Assembly (NCBI GenBank): GCA_022792535.1
Contig: JAAWBG010000057.1
Coordinates: forward strand, 27,609-91,608
Source of the DNA: Lachnospiraceae bacterium
GTDB lineage: Bacteria; Bacillota; Clostridia; Lachnospirales; Lachnospiraceae
Direction of reading: 5' to 3'
Length of the DNA stretch: 64,000 bases
Part shown: piece after piece, positions 47,636-57,253 of the stretch
Numbering within the stretch: the first letter of the stretch is position 1
Layout: each line of letters opens with the position of its first letter
Program-made: the position numbers and the translations under genes
The notes under the pieces: model-generated
Databases searched by the model: none
What the model was told of the DNA's origin: nothing
The model's input: only the letters and a program-made list of their open reading frames with translations

Positions 47636-47707
47636 TGCACCCAGAGGGAATCGAACCCCCAGCCCCAGAACCGGAATCTGGTATTTTATCCGTTAAACTA
47701 TGGGTGC
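47636..47707 (-). tRNA. tRNA-Arg (anticodon CCG)
   Basis: The minus strand folds as a cloverleaf: acceptor GCACCCA / TGGGTGC, anticodon stem CCAGA / TCTGG with loop TTCCGGT (anticodon CCG), T arm GGGGG-TTCGATT-CCCTC, discriminator A. The 3' CCA is not encoded. It reads the CGG codon and stands alone between aroK and the SH3 protein gene. Confidence 0.96.
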
Positions 47708-47760
47708 TTTCTATACTATTTTTTACAACTCTGAAATTATATCACACTTTTTTTCAAAAA

Positions 47761-48297
47761 TCAAAAGTTTTTTTCATTGATTCCAATATTTTTTATCTCT
47801 CTTTGGATCTTTTGGGCAATTTCTTCTGGAGTTTTGCAATCTGTGGCAACCACAATTTCTCCTGCTTCTATATAATAGGGATTCCTCTGCTGCAGCAAAT
47901 CTGCAATATAGGAGGCATTCATATTTCCATTCAACACAGGACGTTCTGTATTCTGGCACACTCTGGAGAAAATCGTCTCTGGCTCCGCTGTCAAAAGCAC
48001 CACCAAACCACTTTTTTTCATCTGTTCTCTATTTGCCTTCCGCAGAACAATTCCCCCTCCGCAGGATATTATCTTCTTTTCTTCTTTTGCAATCCTTTCT
48101 ATCAATTCTGTCTCTAAATCCCGAAAATATTCCTCTCCCTGGGAATCAAAAATCTCTTTTATACTCCGCTTTTGTTCTCTGACAATCCATGCGTCGGTAT
48201 CTATCTCTTCAAATCCTAACAAATCTGCCAGGCTATGAGACACCGTACTCTTTCCTGTTCCCATAAACCCAATCAGATAAATGTTCCCTTTCACCAT
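47761..48297 (-). CDS. aroK: Shikimate kinase
   Basis: A 178-residue P-loop kinase adding phosphate to shikimate. Walker A is LIGFMGTGKSTVSH, the shikimate-binding DTD follows in EEIDTDAW, and the GGG loop is SCGGGIVL. The ATG at 48297 has GGAG nine bases upstream and avoids overlap with aroD, whose stop is 20 bases before it. Confidence 0.96.
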   Translation of the reverse strand: MVKGNIYLIGFMGTGKSTVSHSLADLLGFEEIDTDAWIVREQKRSIKEIFDSQGEEYFRDLETELIERIAKEEKKIISCGGGIVLRKANREQMKKSGLVVLLTAEPETIFSRVCQNTERPVLNGNMNASYIADLLQQRNPYYIEAGEIVVATDCKTPEEIAQKIQREIKNIGINEKNF

Positions 48298-48316
48298 TTC
48301 CTTATTCTCCACTTTC

Positions 48317-49081
48317 CTATTCCAAACTTTCTGCAATCTTATCCAGAATCAATTTCAAATCTTCCATTGGAAGCTGTCCGGGAGCAGATACCTTCCCCAC
48401 CGCTCCAAAAGTCATGCAGGAACCAAAAACCTGTCCGCTGATCCGGGAGATCACTCCTGTTTTCCCCATCGACATGGTGATAATGGGATAATCAGGATAT
48501 TGCTCCTTCATTGACACCGTTGCTTCCATGAGATGCAGAACATCCCGTTCACTCTGAGGCATTACCGCTATCTTTCCAATATCAGCTCCCAGCTCTTTCA
48601 TATCCCGCAGCTCTTTTACGATGGTTTCCGTTTCCGGAGTGTGCGAAAAATAATGCTGGGAAGCCAATATCTCTATGGAAGACTGATGCAGTTCACGAAA
48701 AACTGTCAAAGGTTCTGAAAGTTCTTTGACCTCCACATCCAAAAGATCTGCATAACCGCTTTCTGCAGTTCGTTTCAGCAGCATTCGATAATCTTCCTCA
48801 GCAATCTCTAATTCTCCGCCCTGAGGTCTGCTTCGAAAAGTACACAACAGCAGCGTTTCTTTGCAGATATCTGCCAGTCCCTTTAAGATCTCCTCTACCT
48901 GGGTCCATATGAAAACCTGTTCATACCAATCCATGCGCCATTCTAAAACGGAAGCTCCTCTTTCCACAATACCCTTTGCCGCTTTAAAAATGTCTTCTCT
49001 TCTTTTTTTCACAACAGGCACACAGATCAATGGTTTTCCATAACCAGATCCGCCCTTTTTTATTATCGCTTTTTTCATCAT
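48317..49081 (-). CDS. aroD: 3-Dehydroquinate dehydratase, type I
   Basis: A 254-residue TIM-barrel enzyme converting 3-dehydroquinate to 3-dehydroshikimate. The type I signature is visible: E and R/D in VLEWRMDWYE, catalytic His in LASQHYFSHTPE and the Schiff-base lysine in LGADIGKIAVMPQ. It is transcribed with aroK, divergently from aroE and the DAHP synthase gene. Confidence 0.96.
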   Translation of the reverse strand: MMKKAIIKKGGSGYGKPLICVPVVKKRREDIFKAAKGIVERGASVLEWRMDWYEQVFIWTQVEEILKGLADICKETLLLCTFRSRPQGGELEIAEEDYRMLLKRTAESGYADLLDVEVKELSEPLTVFRELHQSSIEILASQHYFSHTPETETIVKELRDMKELGADIGKIAVMPQSERDVLHLMEATVSMKEQYPDYPIITMSMGKTGVISRISGQVFGSCMTFGAVGKVSAPGQLPMEDLKLILDKIAESLE

Positions 49082-49144
49082 AATCTTTCTTAATATTTTA
49101 TATATATTTTTTTATTTTTTCTTTCATTTTTAAAATATGACATC

Positions 49145-49173
49145 AGTATATCCCAGAAAAACAAAATGTGCAA
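49145..49173 (-). promoter_or_regulatory. aroD-aroK promoter
   Basis: TTGCAC (49168-49173), 17 bases, TATACT (49145-49150) on the minus strand. It is back-to-back with the aroE promoter; only four bases separate the two -35 boxes. Confidence 0.6.
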
Positions 49174-49177
49174 GCCA

Positions 49178-49206
49178 TTGACATATCTTTTATAATCCAT
49201 TAAGAT
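49178..49206 (+). promoter_or_regulatory. aroE promoter
   Basis: TTGACA (49178-49183), 17 bases, TAAGAT (49201-49206). A TATAAT inside the spacer is too close to this -35. Confidence 0.6.
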
Positions 49207-49264
49207 ATTTTCCGTAACAATGCACACAATTTCTGCACAAAATAATTCAGGAAAAGGTGATTGG

Positions 49265-50152
49265 ATGAATTATGAAATAACAGGAAAAACAAAACTGACT
49301 GCTCTGTTAGGCAGTCCGGTATCACACAGTATTTCCCCTCAGATGCACAACGAAGCTTTCCGCCATCTTGGTCTGGATTACGTATATCTTGCTTTTGATG
49401 TAAAACCAGAATATCTAAAAGAAACCATTGCCGGGTTAAAAGCTGTTGGAATCTGCGGATTTAATCTAACCATGCCTTTAAAAGTACATATCCTGCCCTT
49501 GTTAGATGAGCTGACTCCGGCGGCCAAACTTGCGGGAGCTGTCAACACCGTAATTGTCAAAGATCAGCGTCTTATCGGCCATACCACCGATGGTATTGGA
49601 TATATGCGTTCCGTCTTAGAAGCCGGCCACAATATTATTGGAAAAAAAATGACTTTGCTGGGAGCCGGAGGCGCTGCCACTGCCATCTGCGTACAGGCCG
49701 CTTTGGACGGCGTGGCTTCCATTGATATGTTCAAACGAAAAAATGATTCCTGGGACAAAACAGAAGCATTCTGTCTCCGCACCGCCTCTGAAACTGGATG
49801 TCAGATCCGTCTGCTGGACATTGAAAACGCCGCTCTGTTGGCTGAAAGCATCTCTGAAAGCGCTATTTTGACCAACGCAACCAATGTTGGAATGTCCCCC
49901 GATATCTCCTGCAGTCCTGTGTCTAATCCCTCGATTCTGTCTAAGGGCCTGATCGTATCCGACATTATTTACAATCCCAGGGAAACACTTCTGCTGCAGC
50001 AGGCAAAAGCACAGGGTTGCCCTTGCTTTAATGGTATGGATATGCTTCTTTACCAGGGGGCCGCATCTTTCCAGTGTTGGACTGGACAGGAAATGCCAAC
50101 ATCCCTCATTAAGCAAAAATATTTCCATTCAAATTTTTTGAATTGTACATGA
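49265..50152 (+). CDS. aroE: Shikimate dehydrogenase
   Basis: A 295-residue NADPH enzyme reducing 3-dehydroshikimate. Substrate loop LGSPVSHSISPQMHNEAF and TMPLKV (catalytic Lys) are in the first domain; the nucleotide loop is LGAGGAATAIC. The ATG at 49265 follows AAGGTGATTGG and starts the conserved sequence; the open frame begins 15 codons earlier. Confidence 0.97.
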   Translation: MNYEITGKTKLTALLGSPVSHSISPQMHNEAFRHLGLDYVYLAFDVKPEYLKETIAGLKAVGICGFNLTMPLKVHILPLLDELTPAAKLAGAVNTVIVKDQRLIGHTTDGIGYMRSVLEAGHNIIGKKMTLLGAGGAATAICVQAALDGVASIDMFKRKNDSWDKTEAFCLRTASETGCQIRLLDIENAALLAESISESAILTNATNVGMSPDISCSPVSNPSILSKGLIVSDIIYNPRETLLLQQAKAQGCPCFNGMDMLLYQGAASFQCWTGQEMPTSLIKQKYFHSNFLNCT

Positions 50153-50219
50153 AATTAACACAATTAATGAGTTTCGCAATTATCTAGACTTTTATACATA
50201 ATAAAAGGAGAACACTATT

Positions 50220-51251
50220 ATGAGTTTCACATTTTTAAAACAACTTCCCAAACCAGAAGAAATCAAACAAGAATATGCCTTATCTCTTCAGGCAGCCCAG
50301 ATAAAAAAAGACCGGGATCAGTTGATCCGGGATATCATTACTGGAAATTCTGATAAATTCCTGGTAATCATCGGTCCCTGTTCCGCAGACAATGAAGATT
50401 CTGTCTGTGATTATATCAGCCGCCTGGCCAAAGTCCAAGAAAAAACAGCAGACCGCCTGGTTATCGTCCCCCGCATCTACACTAACAAACCACGGACCAC
50501 TGGAGAAGGATACAAAGGCATTGCCCATCAGCCGGACCCGGAAAAAAGACCGGATATGTTAGCTGGATTAATCGCCATGCGGAAAATGCATATTCGGGCC
50601 ATCGAAGAGAGCGGTCTCTCCCCGGCAGATGAAATGCTCTATCCTGAAAATTGGCCTTACGTGGAAGACTTATTATCTTATGTGGCCATCGGCGCACGCT
50701 CTGTAGAAGATCAGCACCACCGGTTAACGGTCAGCGGGTTTGATGTTCCTGCCGGAATGAAAAATCCAACCAGCGGCGATTTTTCCGTTATGCTCAATTC
50801 TGTCTATGCCGCTCAGCATCATCATCACTTCGTATTCCGCGGTTATGAAGTGAGCACTACTGGAAATCCCCTGACCCATGTAATCCTCCGGGGAGCGGTA
50901 AACAAACGAGGAGTCTCTCTTCCCAACTATCACTATGAAGACCTTGAACGGTTGATTCAGATGTATGAAAAGATGGATCTACTGCATCCGGCCGCTATTA
51001 TTGACGCTAACCATGCCAATTCCAACAAACAATATGAACAACAGATTCGAATTGTGAAGGAAGTCATGCACAACCGCAGACTGTCCGAAGAAATCCGCCG
51101 CCTGGTAAAGGGGGTTATGATCGAAAGTTACTTAGAACCTGGCTGTCAGAAGGTAGGCGAACATATCTATGGAAAATCCATTACAGACCCTTGCCTGGGC
51201 TGGAAAGAATCAGAAGAATTGCTTTATCAGATCGCTGAAATGAATGTATAG
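50220..51251 (+). CDS. aroF: 3-Deoxy-7-phosphoheptulonate synthase, class I (AroFGH type)
   Basis: A 343-residue DAHP synthase condensing phosphoenolpyruvate and erythrose 4-phosphate, entry to the shikimate pathway. Marks: IIGPCSADNEDSV, KPRTTGEGYKG, GARSVEDQHHR and MIESYLEPG. The N-terminal 50 residues are present, so feedback control by an aromatic amino acid is possible, but the effector is not readable. AAGGAG precedes the ATG; it lies 67 bases after aroE. Confidence 0.95.
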   Translation: MSFTFLKQLPKPEEIKQEYALSLQAAQIKKDRDQLIRDIITGNSDKFLVIIGPCSADNEDSVCDYISRLAKVQEKTADRLVIVPRIYTNKPRTTGEGYKGIAHQPDPEKRPDMLAGLIAMRKMHIRAIEESGLSPADEMLYPENWPYVEDLLSYVAIGARSVEDQHHRLTVSGFDVPAGMKNPTSGDFSVMLNSVYAAQHHHHFVFRGYEVSTTGNPLTHVILRGAVNKRGVSLPNYHYEDLERLIQMYEKMDLLHPAAIIDANHANSNKQYEQQIRIVKEVMHNRRLSEEIRRLVKGVMIESYLEPGCQKVGEHIYGKSITDPCLGWKESEELLYQIAEMNV

Positions 51252-51262
51252 AATAATGCAAA

Positions 51263-51294
51263 GCTGCCGCAAAATCAACGTATTCTGCGGCAGT
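51263..51294 (+). other. Hairpin preceding the terminator
   Basis: GCTGCCGCA / TGCGGCAGT with a 14-base loop just after the DAHP synthase stop, immediately before the main terminator. It may stabilise the mRNA end. Confidence 0.6.
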
Positions 51295-51300
51295 CTTAAC

Positions 51301-51332
51301 AAAAAAGAATCCTGCTCGCAGGATTCTTTTTT
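51301..51332. terminator. Bidirectional terminator after DAHP synthase
   Basis: A perfect 15-bp stem (A6 GAATCCTGC / GCAGGATTC T6) with a two-base loop, between convergent genes. The same AGAATCCTGC/GCAGGATTCT core recurs at about 27467-27489. Confidence 0.93.
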
Positions 51333-51372
51333 GCTAGACCTGGCCAATTCCCTGAAAAGAATTTTTCTTCTC

Positions 51373-52005
51373 CTAAAATACTTTTAAAATATTTTTTAAT
51401 ATCACAGGGCTCAAATAACTTTCTAAAAAAATCCCTGCCATAAATAAAAGAAACAGCACTGCCGCTGTCAGCAAAAAGGCGCCATACAATAGTTTACGAT
51501 CCGCAGCTGTCTCTCTCCCACAAAAAAAGCGCTGCCGAAGGGAAATTGTGATCCAGCAATATAAAATATAAACGGTAAGATAGAACAGATATTGTGGAAA
51601 TAAACCTCCCAAGATCAGTAGAATTCCCTTTGCTCCATATTTCAAAATCCCAGTGGAAAGCATAAAACCCACAGAAAATCCCTGCCATGCAAGAATCATC
51701 ATTCCGCTGATGATTCCCAGCGAGGTGACCATCAGCAACAGCAGTAAAAACAACAAAGGCAGACGTTCTCCTACAATGTAGAAAAAAAGATTTTCTCCAT
51801 TTACCTGAGTATATTGAAATTTTTCCACAAAATAATCATTCAGAATACCTGCATTGACGATTTCTTCTCTCCCCATAAAATTTGCTGCAAAAATCCCGGC
51901 CACAAAAGACAGGAGCAGCAGAAACTTCATAGCCTTTCCCCAGACAGACCCGCTTTCTGTTATTTTATTTTGCTGCCACCAGGACGACCGCCATAATTTT
52001 TTCAT
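51373..52005 (-). CDS. spoIIM: Stage II sporulation protein M-like
   Basis: A 210-residue protein with five or six membrane helices and the SpoIIM pattern: WQGFSVGFMLST, YGAKGILLILGGLFPQY and a C-terminal helix ending GIFLESYLSP. With SpoIID and SpoIIP, SpoIIM thins septal wall and drives engulfment of the forespore; the partner genes are not in the window. GAGAAG precedes the ATG. The N-terminal tail KKLWRSSWWQQN is cytoplasmic. Confidence 0.88.
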   Translation of the reverse strand: MKKLWRSSWWQQNKITESGSVWGKAMKFLLLLSFVAGIFAANFMGREEIVNAGILNDYFVEKFQYTQVNGENLFFYIVGERLPLLFLLLLLMVTSLGIISGMMILAWQGFSVGFMLSTGILKYGAKGILLILGGLFPQYLFYLTVYILYCWITISLRQRFFCGRETAADRKLLYGAFLLTAAVLFLLFMAGIFLESYLSPVILKNILKVF

Positions 52006-52134
52006 AGACTTCTCATTCTTTTTTCTTCATCTTATGCAAGTCCTTTTCAAAAAATTATCTTTCCTGTCTTCTTTTTTACATTTTCTCTTTGCATTTTCTA
52101 CTATGGGCAGGTAAGCCCTTCTATTGACGTCCCT

Positions 52135-52686
52135 TTAATCCAAAATCTCTAACTTATTCTTATATGCCATAATTGCCGCCACGGTCTTTCCATCCTGTAT
52201 CACTCCCTGGTAAATCAGGTCGCAGAGCTCGTCTAACGTATGAGGCTCTAAATCAATAAATTCCCCTTCATCTAAATGCTGTTTCGAGGGCACTAGATTT
52301 CTGGCTAGATATACATCTACCAATTCATTGCAAAAAGCCACGGTAGTCCGCAAGGACAGCAAGAATTCCAGTTGTTCACAGCGATATCCTGTCTCCTCCT
52401 CCAGCTCCCGCGCCGCGCATTCTATGGTAGGCTCTGTTTTAGAATCCCTTGCACCGGCAGGAATTTCCAGGGTAAAACGTTCCAAAGCATTCCGATACTG
52501 GCGGACCATCAGAATTCTGCCGTCCGGCAGTACCGGCACAATAGCCGCCGCACCGTTTCGATGTTCCACATAATCCCACTTCTCAACCTTACCATCCGGC
52601 AATTCCATATAATCAGAATAGATATTTAAAATCGTTCCTTCATGTTCTAATACTCGTTTTATTCTTTTTAATAATGGCTGACTCAT
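52135..52686 (-). CDS. NUDIX hydrolase, ADP-ribose pyrophosphatase type
   Basis: A 183-residue NUDIX protein. The box reads G-x6-E-x7-RELEEETGY (PAGARDSKTE...), one residue longer than the textbook G-x5-E spacing. The upstream LMVRQYRNALERFTLEIPAG is typical of ADP-ribose/sugar-nucleotide diphosphatases (NudF-like). AGGAGG places the start at 52686, removing 44 residues of non-family sequence. Confidence 0.92.
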   Translation of the reverse strand: MSQPLLKRIKRVLEHEGTILNIYSDYMELPDGKVEKWDYVEHRNGAAAIVPVLPDGRILMVRQYRNALERFTLEIPAGARDSKTEPTIECAARELEEETGYRCEQLEFLLSLRTTVAFCNELVDVYLARNLVPSKQHLDEGEFIDLEPHTLDELCDLIYQGVIQDGKTVAAIMAYKNKLEILD

Positions 52687-52729
52687 AGATAATCCTCCTG
52701 ACAATAAAATCTGTTTTTGAAACGTAACA

Positions 52730-52757
52730 AGGACCGCCAACAAAACGTTGACGGTCC
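52730..52757 (-). terminator. Hairpin after rny (weak terminator)
   Basis: GGACCGCCAAC / GTTGACGGTCC with one mismatch lies between rny and the NUDIX gene. On the minus strand the tail is TTGTTACG, with no continuous T-run, so read-through into the NUDIX gene is likely. Confidence 0.45.
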
Positions 52758-52825
52758 ATATATCTGAGTATATTGGGCAACTGCCGAGACAGATTGTCCT
52801 TCTCTCAAACTTGTGCAACCCTTAC

Positions 52826-54373
52826 TTATTTCGCGTAATCGGTTACACGAGATTCACGAATTACATTGACTTTAATCTGTCCCGGATATTCCAATTCGTT
52901 TTCAATTTGTTTTGAAATATCCCGCGCTAACAAAATCATATCCGCATCATTGATCTGATCAGGAACTACCATAATCCGAATCTCTCTACCTGCCTGAATA
53001 GCAAATGACTTATCAACACCTTTAAAACCATTAGCGATATCTTCTAATTGTTTCAGTCTGTTTGAATATGTTTCCAATGTCTCTCTTCTTGCACCTGGTC
53101 TTGCCGCTGAGATTGCATCAGCCGCCTGTACCAGACATGCGATCAAAGATTCTGCTTCTACATCTCCGTGATGAGCTTCAACTGCATTAACTACGATTGG
53201 ACCTTCCTTGTACTTTCTGCACAAATCCACGCCAATCTGAATATGTGAGCCTTCTACTTCATGGTCGACAGATTTTCCAATATCGTGAAGCAATCCGGCT
53301 CTCTTCGCTACTCTTACATCCACGCCAATCTCTGCCGCCAATAATCCGGAAAGCTGAGCCACTTCAATGGAATGCTTTAACGCATTCTGTCCATAGCTTG
53401 TACGGAATTTCATCTTACCAAGCAGACGCACAAGTTCCGGATGAATTCCATGTACTCCAACTTCCAAAGTAGCTGCTTCTCCTTCCTCTCGAATCATGGT
53501 CTCTACTTCTTTTTGGGCTTTCTCAACCATTTCCTCGATTCTTGCAGGATGGATACGTCCATCCACGATCAATTTTTCCAAAGCAATCCGGGCAACTTCC
53601 CGCCGAACTGGATCAAATCCGGAAAGAATCACTGCTTCCGGTGTATCATCAATAATCAGATCCACACCTGTCATCGTCTCTAATGTCCGAATGTTTCTGC
53701 CCTCTCGTCCGATAATCCTTCCCTTCATCTCGTCGTTCGGAAGCTGAACTACTGAAATCGTAGTCTCTGCCACATGATCTGCAGCACATTTCTGAATTGC
53801 AGTCACAACGTACTCTTTTGCTTTCTTACCAGCTTCCTCTTTTGCTTTGATTTCCATTTCTTTGATTAACTTTGCAGTGTCAAGCTTTACATCATCCTCA
53901 ATCATTTTCAAAAGATAATCTTTTGCCTGTTCAGAGGTTAAACCTGAGATTCTCTCTAGTTCCTGTACACGTTCCTCGTGTAGTTTTGCAACTTCTGCTT
54001 TCTGTCTGTTAATTTCTTCTTCTTTGGCTGCAAACCCTGATTCTTTTTTCTCGATGGCTTCTAACTTTTTATCCAGGTTCTCTTCCTTCTGAATGATACG
54101 CCGCTCGTTACGTTGAATCTCGTTTCTGCGCTCTTTGATCTCTTTGTCCAGATCATTTTTGGCCCGGATGGACTCTTCCTTGATCTCCAACAGAGACTCA
54201 CGCTTCTTGGTCTCAGCAGTCTTTACAGCTTCATCTATTATTTCTCTTGCCTTCTCTTCTGCACTTCCAATTTTGGAATCTGCCACACGCTTGCGATATG
54301 CAACCGTCGAGAAGTAAGTAACAGGTACTGCAAAAATTAACGTGACTACTACAGCGATTAAAATTTGCGTCAC
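52826..54373 (-). CDS. rny: Ribonuclease Y
   Basis: A 515-residue membrane-anchored endonuclease that initiates mRNA decay. N-terminal membrane helix (about 3-22), long coiled coil (about 30-200), KH domain with [15 protein letters not shown], and an HD domain with [12 protein letters not shown] (intact HD metal pair). It begins with GTG at 54373 after a strong AAGGAGG. It lies downstream of recX. Confidence 0.98.
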   Translation of the reverse strand: MTQILIAVVVTLIFAVPVTYFSTVAYRKRVADSKIGSAEEKAREIIDEAVKTAETKKRESLLEIKEESIRAKNDLDKEIKERRNEIQRNERRIIQKEENLDKKLEAIEKKESGFAAKEEEINRQKAEVAKLHEERVQELERISGLTSEQAKDYLLKMIEDDVKLDTAKLIKEMEIKAKEEAGKKAKEYVVTAIQKCAADHVAETTISVVQLPNDEMKGRIIGREGRNIRTLETMTGVDLIIDDTPEAVILSGFDPVRREVARIALEKLIVDGRIHPARIEEMVEKAQKEVETMIREEGEAATLEVGVHGIHPELVRLLGKMKFRTSYGQNALKHSIEVAQLSGLLAAEIGVDVRVAKRAGLLHDIGKSVDHEVEGSHIQIGVDLCRKYKEGPIVVNAVEAHHGDVEAESLIACLVQAADAISAARPGARRETLETYSNRLKQLEDIANGFKGVDKSFAIQAGREIRIMVVPDQINDADMILLARDISKQIENELEYPGQIKVNVIRESRVTDYAK

Positions 54374-54515
54374 AGGAGCACCTCCTTATTAAATTTTCAT
54401 TGTACATACAGCAAAACTTTTCCGTTTCTAAGATGTCATATACAATAAATTGCAGTGATCATGTGCAATCTATGAACATGAGTTACAACATATTGATTTT
54501 ATACTTTTTTCTGCT

Positions 54516-55121
54516 TTATGTCAAGTAGTCTAATACATGCAAAATATCGTCCGAACGAAAACCTTTTCTCATGAGAAACTGATACATTTTCTGCTTTTCT
54601 TTTAAATCTGCTTTTTCACCAGAATAACCTTTCTTCTCTATCCATTTTAAAATCAGTCCCTGCTCCTGTTCCTGCTGATATTCTTCCTCTACCGCCTGCG
54701 CAATCAGCTCCTTTTTAATTCCTTTATTCAGAAGTTCCATCTGGATTCTTCTCTGACTTTTTCTCTCTCTCTGGCTGCGGACATAGTTCTGGGCATAGCG
54801 AAGATCATCCAGATAATGAAACTCTTTGACATAGGTAATCGCATTGTCAATCACCGCTTCCGGGTAATATCCCTGCTGAAGCTTCACTCGTATCTGCTGC
54901 TCTGTGCGGTCCATTTTCTCTAATAAATGCATCGTTCTTCTTCTGGCCCGTTTCACCAGAATCTCGCTGCATATCTCTTCATACTGTTCCTCTGAAATTT
55001 CTCCCCCTTCTTCCAGAGAAAGTTTTTTTCTTTCTCCCCGATACAACGCAAATTTCCTGCCATCTTCTAAAGAGATCCGAATTCTTTTTTTGTCAATTTC
55101 ACTGATCTGTACAATTTGCAT
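54516..55121 (-). CDS. recX: RecX regulatory protein
   Basis: A 201-residue helical-repeat protein that modulates RecA filaments. The three-helix repeats show as LEKMDRTEQQIRVKLQQGYYPEAVIDNAITYVKEFHYLDD and IKKELIAQAVEE. GAGAGGAAG places the start at 55121. It follows recA by 239 bases, a spacer that contains an inverted repeat. Confidence 0.93.
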   Translation of the reverse strand: MQIVQISEIDKKRIRISLEDGRKFALYRGERKKLSLEEGGEISEEQYEEICSEILVKRARRRTMHLLEKMDRTEQQIRVKLQQGYYPEAVIDNAITYVKEFHYLDDLRYAQNYVRSQRERKSQRRIQMELLNKGIKKELIAQAVEEEYQQEQEQGLILKWIEKKGYSGEKADLKEKQKMYQFLMRKGFRSDDILHVLDYLT

Positions 55122-55149
55122 AAAATCTTCCTCTCTGAATCGGCCTGGA

Positions 55150-55223
55150 GTCAAATACCCCGCAGCAAGCTACGAGGCATAACCTGGCTTGTTCTTTCCG
55201 CCCCAAGGGGCGGGGTATTTGAC
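55150..55223. repeat. Inverted repeat with 14-bp arms between recA and recX
   Basis: GTCAAATACCCCGC (55150-55163) and its exact complement (55210-55223) enclose 46 bases containing AGCAAGC / GGCTTGTT-like complementarity. The left arm overlaps the stretch before the recX start. The rest of the spacer to 55360 shows GC-rich short repeats (CTCGCGG/CCGCGC) and no gene. Confidence 0.75.
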
Positions 55224-55360
55224 CCTCGCGGCATTCGCCAAATATCCGCGCAAGTGCGGCTGCTTGGCTCATTGCTCGCGGAAATAAAATAGACAACTTT
55301 GATTCCCGGCAGAAATTGAGTGGGAAAGGAACGCGCGCCCAATGCCTTTTCCCGTATCTA

Positions 55361-56467
55361 TCAAGGCTTCTCCTCTGATTTGTCCGCAGATTTGTCCACT
55401 TTCTCTGATTTACCTGCCGGCTTCTCTGCCTTCGCCGGCTTTTCCAGGCTGTCTTCCTTCTGGTCCTCAGTCGCTTTTTCCAGAACCTGCGTTCTTACTT
55501 TCTCTTCCACTTCCCTGCAGATCTCTTCATGCTCCCGCAGATATTGTTTGGCATTCTCTCTTCCCTGTCCAATCTTGGTTCCATTGTAAGCAAACCAGGC
55601 GCCGGATTTATTGATAATTCCCAGATCAACCGCAATGTCCAGAATATCTCCTTCCTTAGAGATTCCCTGTCCAAACATAATGTCAAACTCTGCTTCCTTA
55701 AAAGGGGGAGCCACTTTATTTTTTACCACTTTTATTCTGGTGCGATTCCCAATAAATTCTCCTGCCTGTTTCAAAGACTCGATTCGTCTCACATCCAGCC
55801 GGACAGAAGAATAGAATTTCAGCGCGCGCCCTCCTGTGGTGGTCTCAGGGCTTCCAAACATAACGCCCACTTTTTCACGCAGCTGATTGATAAAAATAAC
55901 CACACAGTTAGACTTGCTGATCACTGCTGTCAATTTACGAAGGGCCTGAGACATCAGACGGGCCTGAAGACCCACATGGGAATCTCCCATATCTCCATCG
56001 ATCTCTGCCTTAGGCACTAATGCTGCCACAGAGTCTACGATCACAATATCCACAGCTCCTGAACGCACCATTGTCTCTGTAATCTCCAGAGCCTGCTCCC
56101 CATTGTCCGGCTGTGAAATATAAAGATTATTGATATCCACCCCAATATTTCCAGCATAAACTGGGTCCAATGCATGTTCTGCATCAATAAACCCTGCAAT
56201 TCCTCCCTGCTTCTGTACCTCTGCTACCATATGTAAAGCTACTGTCGTCTTACCGCTGGATTCCGGCCCATATACTTCTATAATTCTTCCTTTGGGCACT
56301 CCGCCCACTCCCAATGCCAGATCCAGACTGAGACAGCCTGTAGGAATCGCCTCCACGTTCATATTTGCCACGGATTCTCCCAGCTTCATAATGGAACCTT
56401 TTCCGTAATCTTTTTCAATCTTCGCAATCGCCGCATCCAATGCTTTTAATTTATCTTCTTTTGCCAT
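55361..56467 (-). CDS. recA: Recombinase RecA
   Basis: A 368-residue recombinase that forms filaments on single-stranded DNA, swaps strands and triggers LexA cleavage. Walker [10 protein letters not shown], the MAW-like segments, and loop 2 region [22 protein letters not shown] are present. An AAAGGAG site favours the ATG at 56467 ([24 protein letters not shown]) over one two codons earlier. The C-terminal tail is long, with repeats of KPAEK/KSEK type. Confidence 0.99.
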   Translation of the reverse strand: MAKEDKLKALDAAIAKIEKDYGKGSIMKLGESVANMNVEAIPTGCLSLDLALGVGGVPKGRIIEVYGPESSGKTTVALHMVAEVQKQGGIAGFIDAEHALDPVYAGNIGVDINNLYISQPDNGEQALEITETMVRSGAVDIVIVDSVAALVPKAEIDGDMGDSHVGLQARLMSQALRKLTAVISKSNCVVIFINQLREKVGVMFGSPETTTGGRALKFYSSVRLDVRRIESLKQAGEFIGNRTRIKVVKNKVAPPFKEAEFDIMFGQGISKEGDILDIAVDLGIINKSGAWFAYNGTKIGQGRENAKQYLREHEEICREVEEKVRTQVLEKATEDQKEDSLEKPAKAEKPAGKSEKVDKSADKSEEKP

Positions 56468-56483
56468 ATTCATTCTCCTTTTG

Positions 56484-56497
56484 CGAACTTATGTTCG
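56484..56497. promoter_or_regulatory. SOS box (LexA site) at recA
   Basis: The minus strand reads CGAACATAAGTTCG, one mismatch from the Gram-positive LexA consensus CGAACatatGTTCG. It lies just downstream of the -10 box, over the transcription start, so bound LexA would block recA. Confidence 0.92.
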
Positions 56498-56507
56498 TTC
56501 TTTATTC

Positions 56508-56536
56508 AATATAATACACTTTTCAGGGATTGTCAA
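56508..56536 (-). promoter_or_regulatory. recA promoter
   Basis: TTGACA (56531-56536), 17 bases, TATATT (56508-56513) on the minus strand, followed by the SOS box. Confidence 0.88.
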
Positions 56537-56612
56537 CTACTTTTTGTGAGAAATAAAATGAATGAAAGAACAGAACTCAGATATCACGATCCAAGCCTCC
56601 TTTGGAACTCCA

Positions 56613-56647
56613 AGAAAAAAGAACAGTCACACTTTGTAACTGTTCTT
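56613..56647 (-). terminator. trxA terminator
   Basis: AAGAACAGT (56619-56627) pairs with ACTGTTCTT (56639-56647); the minus strand then runs TTTTCTTGG. It lies 56 bases past the trxA stop. Confidence 0.85.
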
Positions 56648-56703
56648 CATTATAAAATCTATGAGCTCATCCGTCAAGCTTTCTCTATGAAACAAAGCCT
56701 TCC

Positions 56704-57012
56704 TTAAGAAATCATTTCCCGAATCTGTTCCAGTGAATGAAAGCCCACTGCTTTTTTGGCAACCTGTCCATCTTGAAATAGGATCAGTGTCGGAATGCTC
56801 ATCACTCCATATTTCTGTGCCAGCGCCCCTTCTTCATCCACATTTAATTTACCTACTTTTATGTCTGAAAAAGCTTCCGCTGCTTCCTCAATCACCGGCC
56901 CCTGCATTTGGCAGGGCCCGCACCAGGTTGCCCAGAAATCTACCAAAACCGGTACTTTGCTGTTGATCACTTCTTCCTCAAAATTGTCTACCGTTACTTT
57001 TAATACTGCCAT
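56704..57012 (-). CDS. trxA: Thioredoxin
   Basis: A 102-residue thioredoxin with the active-site motif WCGPC (residues about 30-34) and the cis-proline segment MSIPTLILFQDGQ. It reduces protein disulfides with electrons from thioredoxin reductase, which is not encoded here. It stands alone, with a TGG-TATAAT extended -10 box (57089-57097) upstream. Confidence 0.97.
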   Translation of the reverse strand: MAVLKVTVDNFEEEVINSKVPVLVDFWATWCGPCQMQGPVIEEAAEAFSDIKVGKLNVDEEGALAQKYGVMSIPTLILFQDGQVAKKAVGFHSLEQIREMIS

Positions 57013-57088
57013 TCTATTCCCTCCTTAATGTTTTTCAGTATCACTCTACAATCTCTCCCTTGTATTCCTGTCCTCTCCTCTGTATATT

Positions 57089-57097
57089 ATTATACCA
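57089..57097 (-). promoter_or_regulatory. trxA extended -10 promoter
   Basis: TGG-TATAAT on the minus strand, about 75 bases before the trxA ATG. No good -35 is present; the extended -10 compensates. Confidence 0.5.
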
Positions 57098-57253
57098 CTC
57101 TTTGATCATTTCCGGCAGGCCTTTTGCTAAAATCTTGTTAAAATTTTCTTTCCTTCCTTGATTCCCCATTTCTTTCATGATACATTAGTACTACATTTAT
57201 ACTATTCTTTCAGGCAGCTCATGCCAATATCTTTCACATACAGAGGTGTCCAA

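Noticed and set aside
49616..50128. 170-codon open frame opposite aroE
   Set aside because: Antisense to shikimate dehydrogenase; no promoter or ribosome site.
52687..52818. N-terminal extension of the NUDIX protein
   Set aside because: The frame is open upstream, but AGGAGG directly precedes the ATG at 52686 and the extra residues are encoded by the rny downstream hairpin.
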